Notes: generated by a model not told the origin, from the letters alone. 10,156 bases of DNA from Acetobacteraceae bacterium (GCA_030039695.1 JASHVB010000607.1:1-10156), one strand, 5' to 3'. Positions 1 through 5,894 are shown, counted from the first letter of the stretch. Numbers and translations are program-made.

Positions 1-113
1 CTCGTTACGTCAGAAGCAAACGCAAACCTCCTGCTGGCCACCCAGAACAGGCCAATGGCCGATCCATCTAGGATACGCCGATCGGCGCCTGGCGTAAAAT
101 CCGTGGTGGGGCA

Positions 114-639
114 GGTTCCGCCCGTCCAGTCAATTCGACATAGTTTTACATGCGGGCTTCTCTCGGATCATGCAGTTGATCTGCACGCGGTCCTGGATGT
201 GCAGTAACCAACTATCAGGGCAAACCCCAAAGTGCAGCTGTCACCCTCGTAGAATCCATAGGCATGTTCGAGATCGCTATAGACACCGGCGAGGTTCCTC
301 GCCCCCTCGTCTGACGGTAGCCCGTCCCGCAGAGAGGCGCGGGCTCTGAAGCGGGAAAGAATATCCCTAATTCAGACCTTGATGTTTTGGTGGGCATAAA
401 GGATGTCGTAACATCCGTGCTCACCTTCAAGCGTGCGGTTTTTGCTCCATCCGCCCGTGTCGGCAAGGATCACACCGGGCTTGTGCGCCTGAAGGTCTTG
501 GAACAGATAGGCCTGAACCGCCTTCATGTGCTGAACATTCATCGAAAAGGCTGCTAAGCAGCGGCCTTTTGTGCAGTTCTTTGAGGCGGGCCAAGACAAA
601 GACGCCCTCGCGCGCTTCGCGCGCAAGGTCATCACTCAC
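114..639 (-). pseudogene. Decayed Fic/Doc-family toxin (VbhT-like) gene
   Basis: Intact Fic proteins transfer AMP or a related group to target proteins and are often held in check by a VbhA-type antitoxin. Here only fragments in different frames remain. From GTG at 639 one frame reads a plausible Fic N-terminus (VSDDLAREAREGVFVLARLK...LFDE). Near 530-545 the frame changes and continues as HMKAVQAYLFQDLQAHKPG...ADTGGWSKNRTLEG, which resembles the region before the Fic core. A TGA at 372-374 interrupts that frame. The same frame resumes with NLAGVYSDLEHAYGFYEGDS; the HAYGFYEGDS part (237-266) matches the Fic active-site loop pattern HxFxxGN in a degenerate form. A further stop follows, and an in-frame IDWTGG (from 134) may be a distant C-terminal remnant. 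One frameshift and at least two stops make it non-functional. The family call is from remembered motifs, not a search; the left boundary is uncertain. Confidence 0.6.
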
Positions 640-644
640 TCTGC

Positions 645-844
645 CTACGTATGCCGGATTGCCTCGGAATGCTCGGCGCTGGTGGTCTCGCCCGCGACAC
701 ACCGCCTGTTGAGTTTTCCCACGTCCGGGTTGAGGACGAACCCCTCAAGTGGACGCTCGCCCGTGCATAATCGACCGCCTCCTGGCGGCGCGCACGCGCC
801 GCCTCGGAGGTTCGCGGCTTGGGGAAGCGAACTGATCCAGGCAA
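645..844 (-). pseudogene. Frameshifted VbhA-type antitoxin gene, partner of the Fic relic
   Basis: VbhA antitoxins are short helical proteins that bind a Fic toxin and block its ATP site. The first frame (TTG at 844, preceded by a GAAAGGAAAGG tract) gives SEAARARRQEAVDYARASVHL. Near 745-750 the expected continuation EGFVLNPDVGKLNRRCVAGE is found one frame over and ends at TAG 645-647 after TTSAEHSEAIRHT. Joined, the pieces give a normal VbhA layout: the RRxxxxxARAS helix, the LEGF motif and the ...GE.TSAEH.xAI tail. A single-base deletion is the simplest explanation of the break. The stop lies only 5 bases before the GTG of the Fic relic, the usual antitoxin-then-toxin order. Family recognition is from memory of the motif pattern, and the true start is uncertain. 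Confidence 0.6.
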
Positions 845-979
845 CCTTTCCTTTCAGTAAGCTCCTGATATATAGCTGATTTTCCTAGAAGTTGCTAGTC
901 TGGACGGGCTGGGCACTGATCTACCCTGCCCAGCATAGCGACGGACGGTCGAGGACCGAGTCGCGACAGGAGTGATGGG

Positions 980-1528
980 ATGAGAGCATCCGTCAGCAGA
1001 ACCGCCTTAGGCACGGGCCTCGCCCTTGCGATGTCCGCCACAGCAGCGCTTGCCGCCGGGGTCTCGCTCGATCTGGCGCCCGGTTTGTGGGAGTTCTCCA
1101 TCGCCGGCACGGCTTCGGGCGTGCCGGTGATTCCCCCCGAAGCCATGGCGCGGATGAAGCCGGAGCAGCGCGTGATGCTCCAGGCCATGGTGATCGCACT
1201 GATCGCGCAGGCGAATACGCCGCACACCGTGAGGATGTGCATCACGCCAGACCAACTGCGCGCGGGCTTCGATCCCAACCGGTTGAGTTATCCCGGCTGC
1301 CATCACCACATGGGCTCCGGGGTGACCGACCACCTCGATATGCAGGTCGAATGCTCGGGCAAGGAGCCGCTGGACGCCCGGTTGCGCCTCGGTGCCGTCA
1401 ACCAGAGGACGGTGGTGGGCGACCTCAAACTCGATGCCGGGCGCGGACCTGACAGGCTGTCCGTGAGGCAGTCGGTCCACGGCACGTGGCTCGGGAGGGA
1501 CTGCGGCGGCACGCCTCCGCTCGGGTGA
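980..1528 (+). CDS. Exported DUF3617-family protein
   Basis: The 182-residue product is probably secreted to the periplasm. Residues 1-26 form a signal peptide (basic N-terminus, hydrophobic stretch, cleavage around ALAAG). The mature part opens with LAPGLWEFSI, the usual start of DUF3617 proteins, followed by a Met-rich helix (PEAMARMKPEQRVMLQAM) and the family's MCITPDQL segment. Cysteines in VRMCIT, YPGCHHH, VECSG and GRDCGG could form disulfides, as expected for an exported protein. The start is supported by AGGAG seven bases before ATG. The function of DUF3617 proteins is unknown; I can give family and location only. The gene stands alone, between the Fic/VbhA relics and a minus-strand small gene, and appears intact. 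Confidence 0.75.
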   Translation: MRASVSRTALGTGLALAMSATAALAAGVSLDLAPGLWEFSIAGTASGVPVIPPEAMARMKPEQRVMLQAMVIALIAQANTPHTVRMCITPDQLRAGFDPNRLSYPGCHHHMGSGVTDHLDMQVECSGKEPLDARLRLGAVNQRTVVGDLKLDAGRGPDRLSVRQSVHGTWLGRDCGGTPPLG

Positions 1529-1620
1529 CGCGTCGCACACCACAGGATCATTACAACAGGATGTCGCCAAACGACGCGGCGAGTTCGATCCGCAGCCGGA
1601 CCGCCGGCTAACACCAAACA

Positions 1621-1649
1621 CCTCGACCACCGCGTAACGGTGGCCGAGG
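1621..1649 (-). terminator. Hairpin between convergent genes, possible terminator
   Basis: CCTCG and CCACCG pair with CGGTGG and CGAGG around a five-base loop, with one A/C mismatch inside an 11-bp stem. It lies 34 bases beyond the stop of the minus-strand repeat protein and is followed on that strand by TGTTTGGTGTT, a weak T-rich stretch. It may end transcription from both sides of this convergent gap. The T-run is poor, so efficiency is doubtful. Confidence 0.4.
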
Positions 1650-1683
1650 CCGGTTCGGGAAACTCCGTTGGGGTCGCCCTGGC

Positions 1684-1974
1684 TTAATGCGCGCCGTTAG
1701 ATATCTGCGCGCTACCCTCACCGAATTGGAAGCCGGGCATGTTCCGCAGCGCATGCTGTGTCGCCTCGTAGTTTGGGTCCGACCCATCACCTACATAGGC
1801 GGCACCTGTGCCGATGCTGTACCCGGGTTCGTTAAGGAGTTGTTGCTCCTGTTGCAGGTACCCGGGGCTTGACCCATCCCTGATCGCGGGGCCGGCGATC
1901 TCCGCGGCGCTGGCGACACCCATGCTCAGCGCCAGCGTGGTTGCGGCAACAGCCGCCATGATTCGTGCCTTCAT
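1684..1974 (-). CDS. Small exported protein with a duplicated 30-residue unit
   Basis: The 96-residue product starts with a clear signal peptide (MKARIMAAVAATTLALSMG, cleavage after ASA near residue 23-24). I chose this ATG rather than the longer open frame because AGGAG lies eight bases before it and the signal peptide begins there. The mature part contains two units offset by exactly 30 residues (33-59 and 63-89). They share the pattern DGSxPxYx(6)LxNxPGxxxGxGxA, with 12 identities in 27 positions. There are no cysteines and no membrane segment after the signal peptide. I do not recognise a named family. It is probably a small periplasmic or secreted protein; the Gly- and Pro-rich repeat suggests a structural or binding role, which is inference. 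It faces the DUF3617 gene across a hairpin. Confidence 0.7.
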   Translation of the reverse strand: MKARIMAAVAATTLALSMGVASAAEIAGPAIRDGSSPGYLQQEQQLLNEPGYSIGTGAAYVGDGSDPNYEATQHALRNMPGFQFGEGSAQISNGAH

Positions 1975-2117
1975 CTCAAATTCTCCTGTCCAGGCGCTTG
2001 GTGTGGTGACCAAATCTGCGCGTGGCGGGGAGCGAGGCATGAACGACACCGGTGGCGGGCTCGGTTCGAATGGCGCCGTCCGATTGATGCATCGGCCTCC
2101 ATCACGCTGCAGTGCAA

Positions 2118-2168
2118 CATGGGTGCGGAAGGCGGCAGAAGAAGCGCAGCACGAACATCGCACCCATG
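2118..2168. repeat. 10-bp perfect inverted repeat upstream of two divergent genes
   Basis: CATGGGTGCG (2118-2127) is repeated inverted as CGCACCCATG (2159-2168) with 31 bases between. GCGGAAG (2125-2131) also pairs with CTTCCGC (2169-2175), just outside the second arm. It lies in the 247-base gap between the small exported protein and the LysR relic, so it may be an old regulator site or simply a hairpin. No function is shown. Confidence 0.4.
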
Positions 2169-2221
2169 CTTCCGCAGCACGGATGCCAGCTTGATCCAGC
2201 CAGGAAAACCGGAGACTCTCG

Positions 2222-2510
2222 ATGCTCGAGTGGAGGCAACTTCGCTATTTCGTGACCGTCTCGGGCGATCTCCATTTCACCAAGGCGGCGGATCGCCTGC
2301 ACGTCGCCCAATCGGGCTTCGGCACCCAAGTGAAGCAACTCGAAGCGCTCCGGGCGCCCGGTTGCTGGCCCGAAGCAAGCGGTCCGCAGTGGCTCTCACC
2401 GACGCCGGTGCCTGGTTGCTCGTCGAAGCGCGCCACGCGTTCGAGCACCGAAGTTCAATCTCGAGGCGGTCGGCTCACGACAGCAGTCCCGGGCAGGTCT
2501 AGAGCAGAAC
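2222..2510 (+). pseudogene. Truncated, frameshifted LysR-type regulator relic
   Basis: The first 42 residues are a textbook LysR DNA-binding N-terminus (MLEWRQLRYFVTVSGDLHFTKAADRLHVAQSGFGTQVKQLE), with GGAG seven bases before the ATG. After LE the frame is lost. The expected continuation GARLLARSKRSAVALTDAGAWLLVEARHAFE sits in another frame, and a third frame then gives NLEAVGSRQQSRAG, resembling the linker helix. The whole substrate-binding domain (about 200 residues) is missing; from about 2510 the sequence belongs to the convergent nucleotidyltransferase gene. Two frameshifts plus a 3' truncation make it a dead gene. Homology stops at a 17-base sequence also present near the window start. 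Confidence 0.7.
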
Positions 2511-3060
2511 GCAAACGTCCTGCTCCTCGTTGATAGAGCATTGCATATCGGGCGGACGCAAGCAGATCCGCGTGAGGCAGGAAGCCGTCGACGCATTTGT
2601 TGAAGGGAACGGCGCCACAGCCGGGTACGTTGCATTCCGGCTTACCTTTCGGGCACTCGTTGAAATTGCACAGCCGTCCCAGATATCTGTCGGTACCCGG
2701 CTCGATCAGAAAGATCTCGACTTGGTGGCCGGCGGTGCTTGGACCTTTTCCGCTCTCATATCCCCGACGCAACGCCAAGTCTCGGGCGCGGCGCAATGCA
2801 CCAAGCCTGAGCTGTGCTGAAATCCATACCGCCAGATCGAGATCCTTGCATTCATGCCAGACCTCGACCTGGGCGCGGCGGAATTCACGAAACCGCGGGA
2901 CTTCTTTCCACAGAGATTTCGCTACCGAGCCGATTACGGCGACGGCCTCGACTTCCTCAAAGGTCATCAGCGCGTCGGTCACGATATCTGCGGCCCGGCG
3001 AAAATCCTGCTGCAGCCGCAGCAGGTAACGATTCTGCTCTTCGATCTCGATGCGTTTCAA
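2455..3060 (-). CDS. Nucleotidyltransferase-fold protein with a cysteine cluster
   Basis: The 201-residue product has features of the polymerase-beta-type nucleotidyltransferase fold. Residues 40-48 read VAVIGSVAK (GS motif) and 71-80 read CKDLDLAVWI, giving two candidate metal-binding aspartates (D73, D75), with E115 in HQVEIFLIE as a possible third. The gap from GS to DLD is about 28 residues, longer than the usual 9-13, so there is an insertion. Residues 131-156 carry five cysteines (C131, C136, C143, C148, C156), a possible zinc site. The start is TTG at 3060: GGAG lies seven bases upstream and overlaps the stop of the truncated vapC-like gene, so translation is probably coupled. The last 20 or so residues read antisense through the LysR relic, suggesting the original 3' end was lost. 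Substrate unknown; a minimal-nucleotidyltransferase role is only one possibility. Confidence 0.6.
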   Translation of the reverse strand: MKRIEIEEQNRYLLRLQQDFRRAADIVTDALMTFEEVEAVAVIGSVAKSLWKEVPRFREFRRAQVEVWHECKDLDLAVWISAQLRLGALRRARDLALRRGYESGKGPSTAGHQVEIFLIEPGTDRYLGRLCNFNECPKGKPECNVPGCGAVPFNKCVDGFLPHADLLASARYAMLYQRGAGRLRSALDLPGTAVVSRPPRD

Positions 3061-3063
3061 AGG

Positions 3064-3255
3064 TCACTCCGACTGCACGGTCTGCCCCATTCGCCTGCTG
3101 AGTCCTGTCAATTGCGCCAACCCGTACTCCACCTCCATCTCAGTGATGACCGAAGCGGCCAGTTGCGGTGGCGCTTCCTGACGGAGGCGTGCCATCACGG
3201 CCTGTTCGCCGCGCACGAAATCGCTGAGCACATTCGTATCGAGGACGTACTCCAC
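3064..3255 (-). pseudogene. Truncated VapC-like PIN-domain toxin
   Basis: VapC toxins are PIN-domain RNases of about 130 residues. This frame gives only 63: MEYVLDTNVLSDFVRGEQAV at the start (D6 is the first catalytic Asp), then SVITEMEVEYGLAQ, where E41 is the conserved Glu of the ExxYG pattern. It stops at TGA 3064-3066, right after LSRRMGQTVQ, a region that normally begins the second half. The later catalytic acidic residues are absent, so RNase activity is unlikely. The start is GTG at 3255. The frame overlaps the upstream antitoxin-like frame by 61 bases and ends three bases before the nucleotidyltransferase start. It could be a recombination stump or, less likely, a retained short protein. 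Confidence 0.65.
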
Positions 3256-3494
3256 AAAAAGGCGTGTTCACACAGCGGCCGCAGTTCGCCGCGATACGAT
3301 TCGAACGGCGGCATGTCGGGAACCCCCTGCCACTCAAGGATTAGCGATGGCCAACCGAGACTGCCAAGTGTCCTCTTGTCCAGCCATTCCCGCAACGCCT
3401 TACAGATCCATCCGCTACGGGACTCGCCCAGCTCCTCCGCCGTTTGGTCCGATTCCTTGGTGGTTTGATCGTCGAGATAGAGGTTGAAGTACAT
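3195..3494 (-). CDS. VapB-like ribbon-helix-helix antitoxin, extended at its C-terminus
   Basis: The product (99 residues as the frame stands) opens with MYFNLYLDDQTTKESDQTAE, then SRSGWICKALREWLDK, the beta-strand and two-helix layout of ribbon-helix-helix antitoxins. A C-terminal toxin-binding tail follows, WQGVPDMPPFESYRGELRP. GGAG lies eight bases before the ATG at 3494. In relatives I recall, such proteins end about 80 residues in, just where the toxin starts. Here the codon at that place is TGG (3252-3254) and the frame runs on for some 20 residues into the vapC-like region. A lost stop (TGA to TGG within a former GTGA stop/start overlap) would explain this. It probably still binds DNA; whether it still neutralises anything is unclear because the toxin is truncated. 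Confidence 0.65.
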   Translation of the reverse strand: MYFNLYLDDQTTKESDQTAEELGESRSGWICKALREWLDKRTLGSLGWPSLILEWQGVPDMPPFESYRGELRPLCEHAFLWSTSSIRMCSAISCAANRP

Positions 3495-3509
3495 AATGGA
3501 AACTCCAAG

Positions 3510-3524
3510 AGACAGATATAGTCT
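3510..3524. promoter_or_regulatory. Possible vapB operator
   Basis: AGACAGATATAGTCT is an imperfect palindrome (arms AGAC/GTCT) 16 bases before the vapB-like start. On the minus strand TATATC within it could be a -10 box, with TTCCAT 18 bases further upstream as a weak -35. VapB proteins commonly repress their own operons at such palindromes. This is suggestive only. Confidence 0.3.
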
Positions 3525-3532
3525 GCCGAAGG

Positions 3533-4042
3533 TCATATATGGAAGCCACCCTTCGCAAGGACAGGTCTGTGGGGATCGGCGCACGCTTCCGGAGACTTCT
3601 TCCGATGTGCCCTCCGACGCGAAGCCAGGGAGAAACACGATTCTCCACGGGCACAAAAAAGACCGTCAGACGCTCGATTTGCCTGACGGTCTCTTGTTGA
3701 CTGCGACACGGGCCTCTTAAACGCGCCATCACAAACACCGCTAAATTGCCTGGCTGACGCTTCGTCGATAGGGCGGCGATAGAGGCTGATGCCGTTGAAC
3801 GTGAATGGCTTGCCGAACGCCGGAAATCGACGGACGGTGGTGTTCCTCCGCAAAGGAGGCGTCTCCAGCTTGCCCCAAAAGACCGTCAGCGATAGATGAA
3901 GTCCGTAGTCTGTCAGTCGTGTGGCCCTCGCGTCGGTGGCGATACGGCGCACCATTCGCGGATTGAACGATGCGGCTTCAAGTGATCGGAACTCGGCTTC
4001 CGGCCGGATTACGGTAGGCGTCGCCGCCGACCTGCCGCGCAT
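3533..4042 (-). CDS. Doubtful ORF coupled to the LysR gene
   Basis: An open frame of 169 codons starts at ATG 4042, which overlaps the LysR stop by one base (TGATG), a typical coupling arrangement. Codons from 4042 to about 3740 use many G/C third positions and give a protein-like stretch (LTDYGLHLSLTVFWGKLETP, then GKPFTFNGISLYRRP). The frame then runs through the terminator at 3655-3692, which a functional gene should not do. I recognise no family. It may be a short gene whose original end was lost, or chance. If it is not a gene, 3495-4041 holds only the terminator, the possible vapB operator and one further octamer copy (3882-3889). Confidence 0.2.
   Translation of the reverse strand: MRGRSAATPTVIRPEAEFRSLEAASFNPRMVRRIATDARATRLTDYGLHLSLTVFWGKLETPPLRRNTTVRRFPAFGKPFTFNGISLYRRPIDEASARQFSGVCDGAFKRPVSQSTRDRQANRASDGLFCARGESCFSLASRRRAHRKKSPEACADPHRPVLAKGGFHI
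3655..3692 (-). terminator. Strong intrinsic terminator (minus strand)
   Basis: AGACCGTCAG (3660-3669) pairs perfectly with CTGACGGTCT (3683-3692) around a 13-base loop. On the minus strand the stem is followed by a T-run from 3660 to 3655. It would end transcripts coming from the LysR regulator before the vapB-like unit. Both stem arms contain the octamer found at five other places in the window. Confidence 0.7.
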
Positions 4043-4938
4043 CAGTCGCCCGATATGGACAGCCCCGCGAGAAGCGGCGCGTACGCGGCGAGCCTGCGGG
4101 ATACGAACTCAGTGAAGAGCCGCACGCGCTTCGTCTTACGTGTCTCCCCTTGTGTGAGGAGCCAGAGCGTTCCGTGCATGTGCAGGTCGGTGCCCGGCAC
4201 CCGTGCCAGTAGGGGATCGGCATCTCCGACGAAGCACGGCAGTGTCGTGATCCCGACCCCCAGCCGTACCGCAACGATTTGCGCCTCGCCGTCCGTAGTC
4301 CTGAACGGAACCTCGGTGGTGCGAACCTCACTCTCGCGGGCCCAGTCCGGGATTCCATGACTGCTTATGACGATCCACCGGATGGGATCAGGCGCGCCCG
4401 CACGCCACGCCTCTAGTCGATCGCGGGACATGTAGACGCCTCCGAACAGCTCCGGTCCCTTCAGGGCGTGAAGATTGAGCGGCAGGGTTTTGTGGTCGTA
4501 GACGACGCGGATCGCGACGTCGGCCTCTCGGTTGGTCAGATTTGCCAGGTCACCGGACGCCAAGATTTCCATCTCGATGTCCGGATGCAGACGCGCGAAA
4601 TCGGTGAAGTCCGGCATGAGCAGGTGTGTCGCGAGGGTCGGCGCCAGCGTCACCCGCAGAAGCCCGCGCACGCTCTGGTCACGCCCGAAGACGCGCGTCT
4701 CCAGCAGGTGCGACGACGCTTCCATCTGGTCCGCGAACTCGAGGACCTCCTCGCCCGCAGCCGTCAGGCGGTAGCCCGAAGGCAGCCTTTCGAACATGTG
4801 CGCCCCGAGGCGTTCTTCGAGATCGGCGATGCGTCGCAACACGGTTGAGTGGTTCACCCCGAGGCGCTCGGCGGCAGCCCGCACCGAGCCTTCGCGCGCG
4901 ACGGCAAGAAAGTAGCGAACGTCATCCCAGTCGATCAT
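4042..4938 (-). CDS. LysR-type transcriptional regulator
   Basis: The 298-residue product matches the normal LysR length. Residues 3-64 form the winged helix-turn-helix (DWDDVRYFLAVAREGSVRAA, ...LGVNHSTVLRRIADLEERLG..., ...LTAAGEEVLEF). Residues about 90-290 form the inducer-binding domain (GLLRVTLAPTLATHLL; ...READVAIR; ...VAVRLGVGITTLPCF). The MIDWDD start fits the subgroup that begins almost directly with DWDDVRYF, so I prefer ATG at 4938 to the GTG at 5019, although no clear Shine-Dalgarno precedes it. LysR proteins usually control a divergent neighbour, but no convincing gene lies upstream on the plus strand (5020-5460), so the target may have been lost. The frame is intact, unlike the LysR relic at 2222. 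Confidence 0.85.
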   Translation of the reverse strand: MIDWDDVRYFLAVAREGSVRAAAERLGVNHSTVLRRIADLEERLGAHMFERLPSGYRLTAAGEEVLEFADQMEASSHLLETRVFGRDQSVRGLLRVTLAPTLATHLLMPDFTDFARLHPDIEMEILASGDLANLTNREADVAIRVVYDHKTLPLNLHALKGPELFGGVYMSRDRLEAWRAGAPDPIRWIVISSHGIPDWARESEVRTTEVPFRTTDGEAQIVAVRLGVGITTLPCFVGDADPLLARVPGTDLHMHGTLWLLTQGETRKTKRVRLFTEFVSRRLAAYAPLLAGLSISGD

Positions 4939-5292
4939 GGTGCAATCCGGCACCGCGGCGTGCGCCTTCCAAAGCCCGTGTCTAAAACCATCGAGCAGCA
5001 TCCCGTGTGTGGGGAGCACCGGCGGTCATCATAGACCATGCCGACAGCCACGGCCCAATTCCGAACGCCGGACACCGATCGTTGCGGCTGGCATCAGTCG
5101 TCCAGCCGGATCGGTTTCGCACCACCGATGTGCGCGCGTCCGCACTCAGCGCATCACCCCGGCGGGAACCGCTTGGGCGAATTCATGAATGTGTTCTCGC
5201 CGTGCTGGGGCTAGAGAGCGAGCCCATCGATCCGAGACTTTGATTGGCTCACACCTTTTTGCGCTCCAGTCAGCCCGGAAAATTTAGATTAG

Positions 5293-5328
5293 GTGCCCGA
5301 CCCGTAGCCAGGCTACGATAACGGGCAC
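5293..5328. other. Nested hairpin in a gene-free stretch
   Basis: GTGCCCG (5293-5299) pairs with CGGGCAC (5322-5328); inside it GTAGCC and GGCTAC (5304-5316) form a second stem. The outer stem is followed by TTTCTC on the plus strand. It could be a terminator or a structured RNA element. Between 4939 and 5464 I see no supported gene; this hairpin and the one at 5381-5415 are the only clear structures. Confidence 0.4.
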
Positions 5329-5380
5329 TTTCTCGAGGATTCCGCAGTGAGCCGCTCGATCAAGCAGGCTTTAGAAAAGC

Positions 5381-5415
5381 ACCGTCAGAACGTTCAGCAT
5401 CCCTGACGGTATTTT
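5381..5415 (+). terminator. Hairpin with T-tract (plus-strand terminator-like)
   Basis: ACCGTCAG (5381-5388) pairs with CTGACGGT (5403-5410) around a 14-base loop, followed by ATTTT. The shape is that of an intrinsic terminator, but no plus-strand gene is seen before it. Its second arm is also the left end of the inverted repeat at 5402-5873. Confidence 0.5.
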
Positions 5416-5464
5416 CTCCATCGTGATGCGTGACTTCTGATCGAACCGTCGGAAGGAGCGTCAA

Positions 5465-5560
5465 ATGAGTCGGTTTGGTCCGGTCACCGCGAAAATCTTC
5501 ACTCCGGTCAAATCAATGACTTGGCCAAAATGGCACGGCGAGACGATGGAGGGCGAATGA
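5465..5560 (+). CDS. Possible 31-residue small protein
   Basis: ATG at 5465 follows GGAAGGAG with a seven-base gap, one of the best ribosome-binding sites in the window. The frame encodes MSRFGPVTAKIFTPVKSMTW, then PKWHGETMEGE, and stops at TGA 5558-5560. The product is basic to neutral with two Trp residues and no membrane segment. No family recognised. It may be chance or the start of a lost gene. Confidence 0.3.
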   Translation: MSRFGPVTAKIFTPVKSMTWPKWHGETMEGE

Positions 5561-5633
5561 TCTATGAGCTATCCCGACCCTCTATTTTCCTATGCTATTG
5601 CCCTCCAGAGCCCTCCACAATATCTCAAACCCC

Positions 5634-5658
5634 TCACTCCCACTTGATTGTTCTGAGG
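5634..5658 (-). repeat. Copy of the guaA 3' end (attachment-site-like)
   Basis: TCACTCCCACTTGATTGT (5634-5651) matches the guaA terminus at 7219-7236 in 17 of 18 positions; over 25 bases the match is 21. Read on the minus strand it would encode TIKWE and a stop, against TIEWE and a stop in guaA. The copies are direct repeats 1,585 bp apart. It is too short to be a gene remnant and fits an integrase attachment core. Confidence 0.55.
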
Positions 5659-5894
5659 CATGGTAACATATTGATTTAGCAGCGTAAATTTATCTGCGCA
5701 TCTCAAAGAACCGTCTTTCCGATCCGCCAAAAATTCGCGCTCTTGAATTCCAAGGAGAATTTCGGCGATCCACGATTTGCCCGGTTTCAGCGACTATCGA
5801 TATCGATTGGTCGATTCTCGCGAATTCTCCCTCCACTCGGAACGGCGAGCATCGCGAGAAAAATACCGTCAGGCTCCCGTGAGAGCAAATTCCA

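Larger units (their letters stand above)
5402..5873. mobile_element. Candidate MITE-like element bounded by an 18-base inverted repeat
   Basis: The left end CCTGACGGTATTTTCTC (5402-5418) matches the right end GAGAAAAATACCGTCAGG (5856-5873) in inverted orientation, differing only by one extra A in the A/T-run. Similarity stops at the outer edge and fades inside, as for terminal repeats. The 472-bp segment is visibly more A/T-rich than guaA and contains no transposase. I see no target-site duplication in the flanking bases. It contains the 31-codon ORF and the left guaA-like repeat. From 5561 to 5959 I find no other gene. It may instead be two independent hairpin-half copies. Confidence 0.4.

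Noticed and set aside
1007..1630. Long minus-strand ORF of 207 codons over the DUF3617 gene
   Set aside because: It is antisense to a gene with signal peptide, family motifs and ribosome site, and its product is Arg/His-rich without domains.
3064..3080. Possible third copy of the guaA attachment sequence
   Set aside because: Only the first seven bases and a few more match; compatible with chance.
5797..5808. 12-bp palindrome ATCGATATCGAT as an operator
   Set aside because: No gene start nearby and low-complexity composition; nothing supports function.
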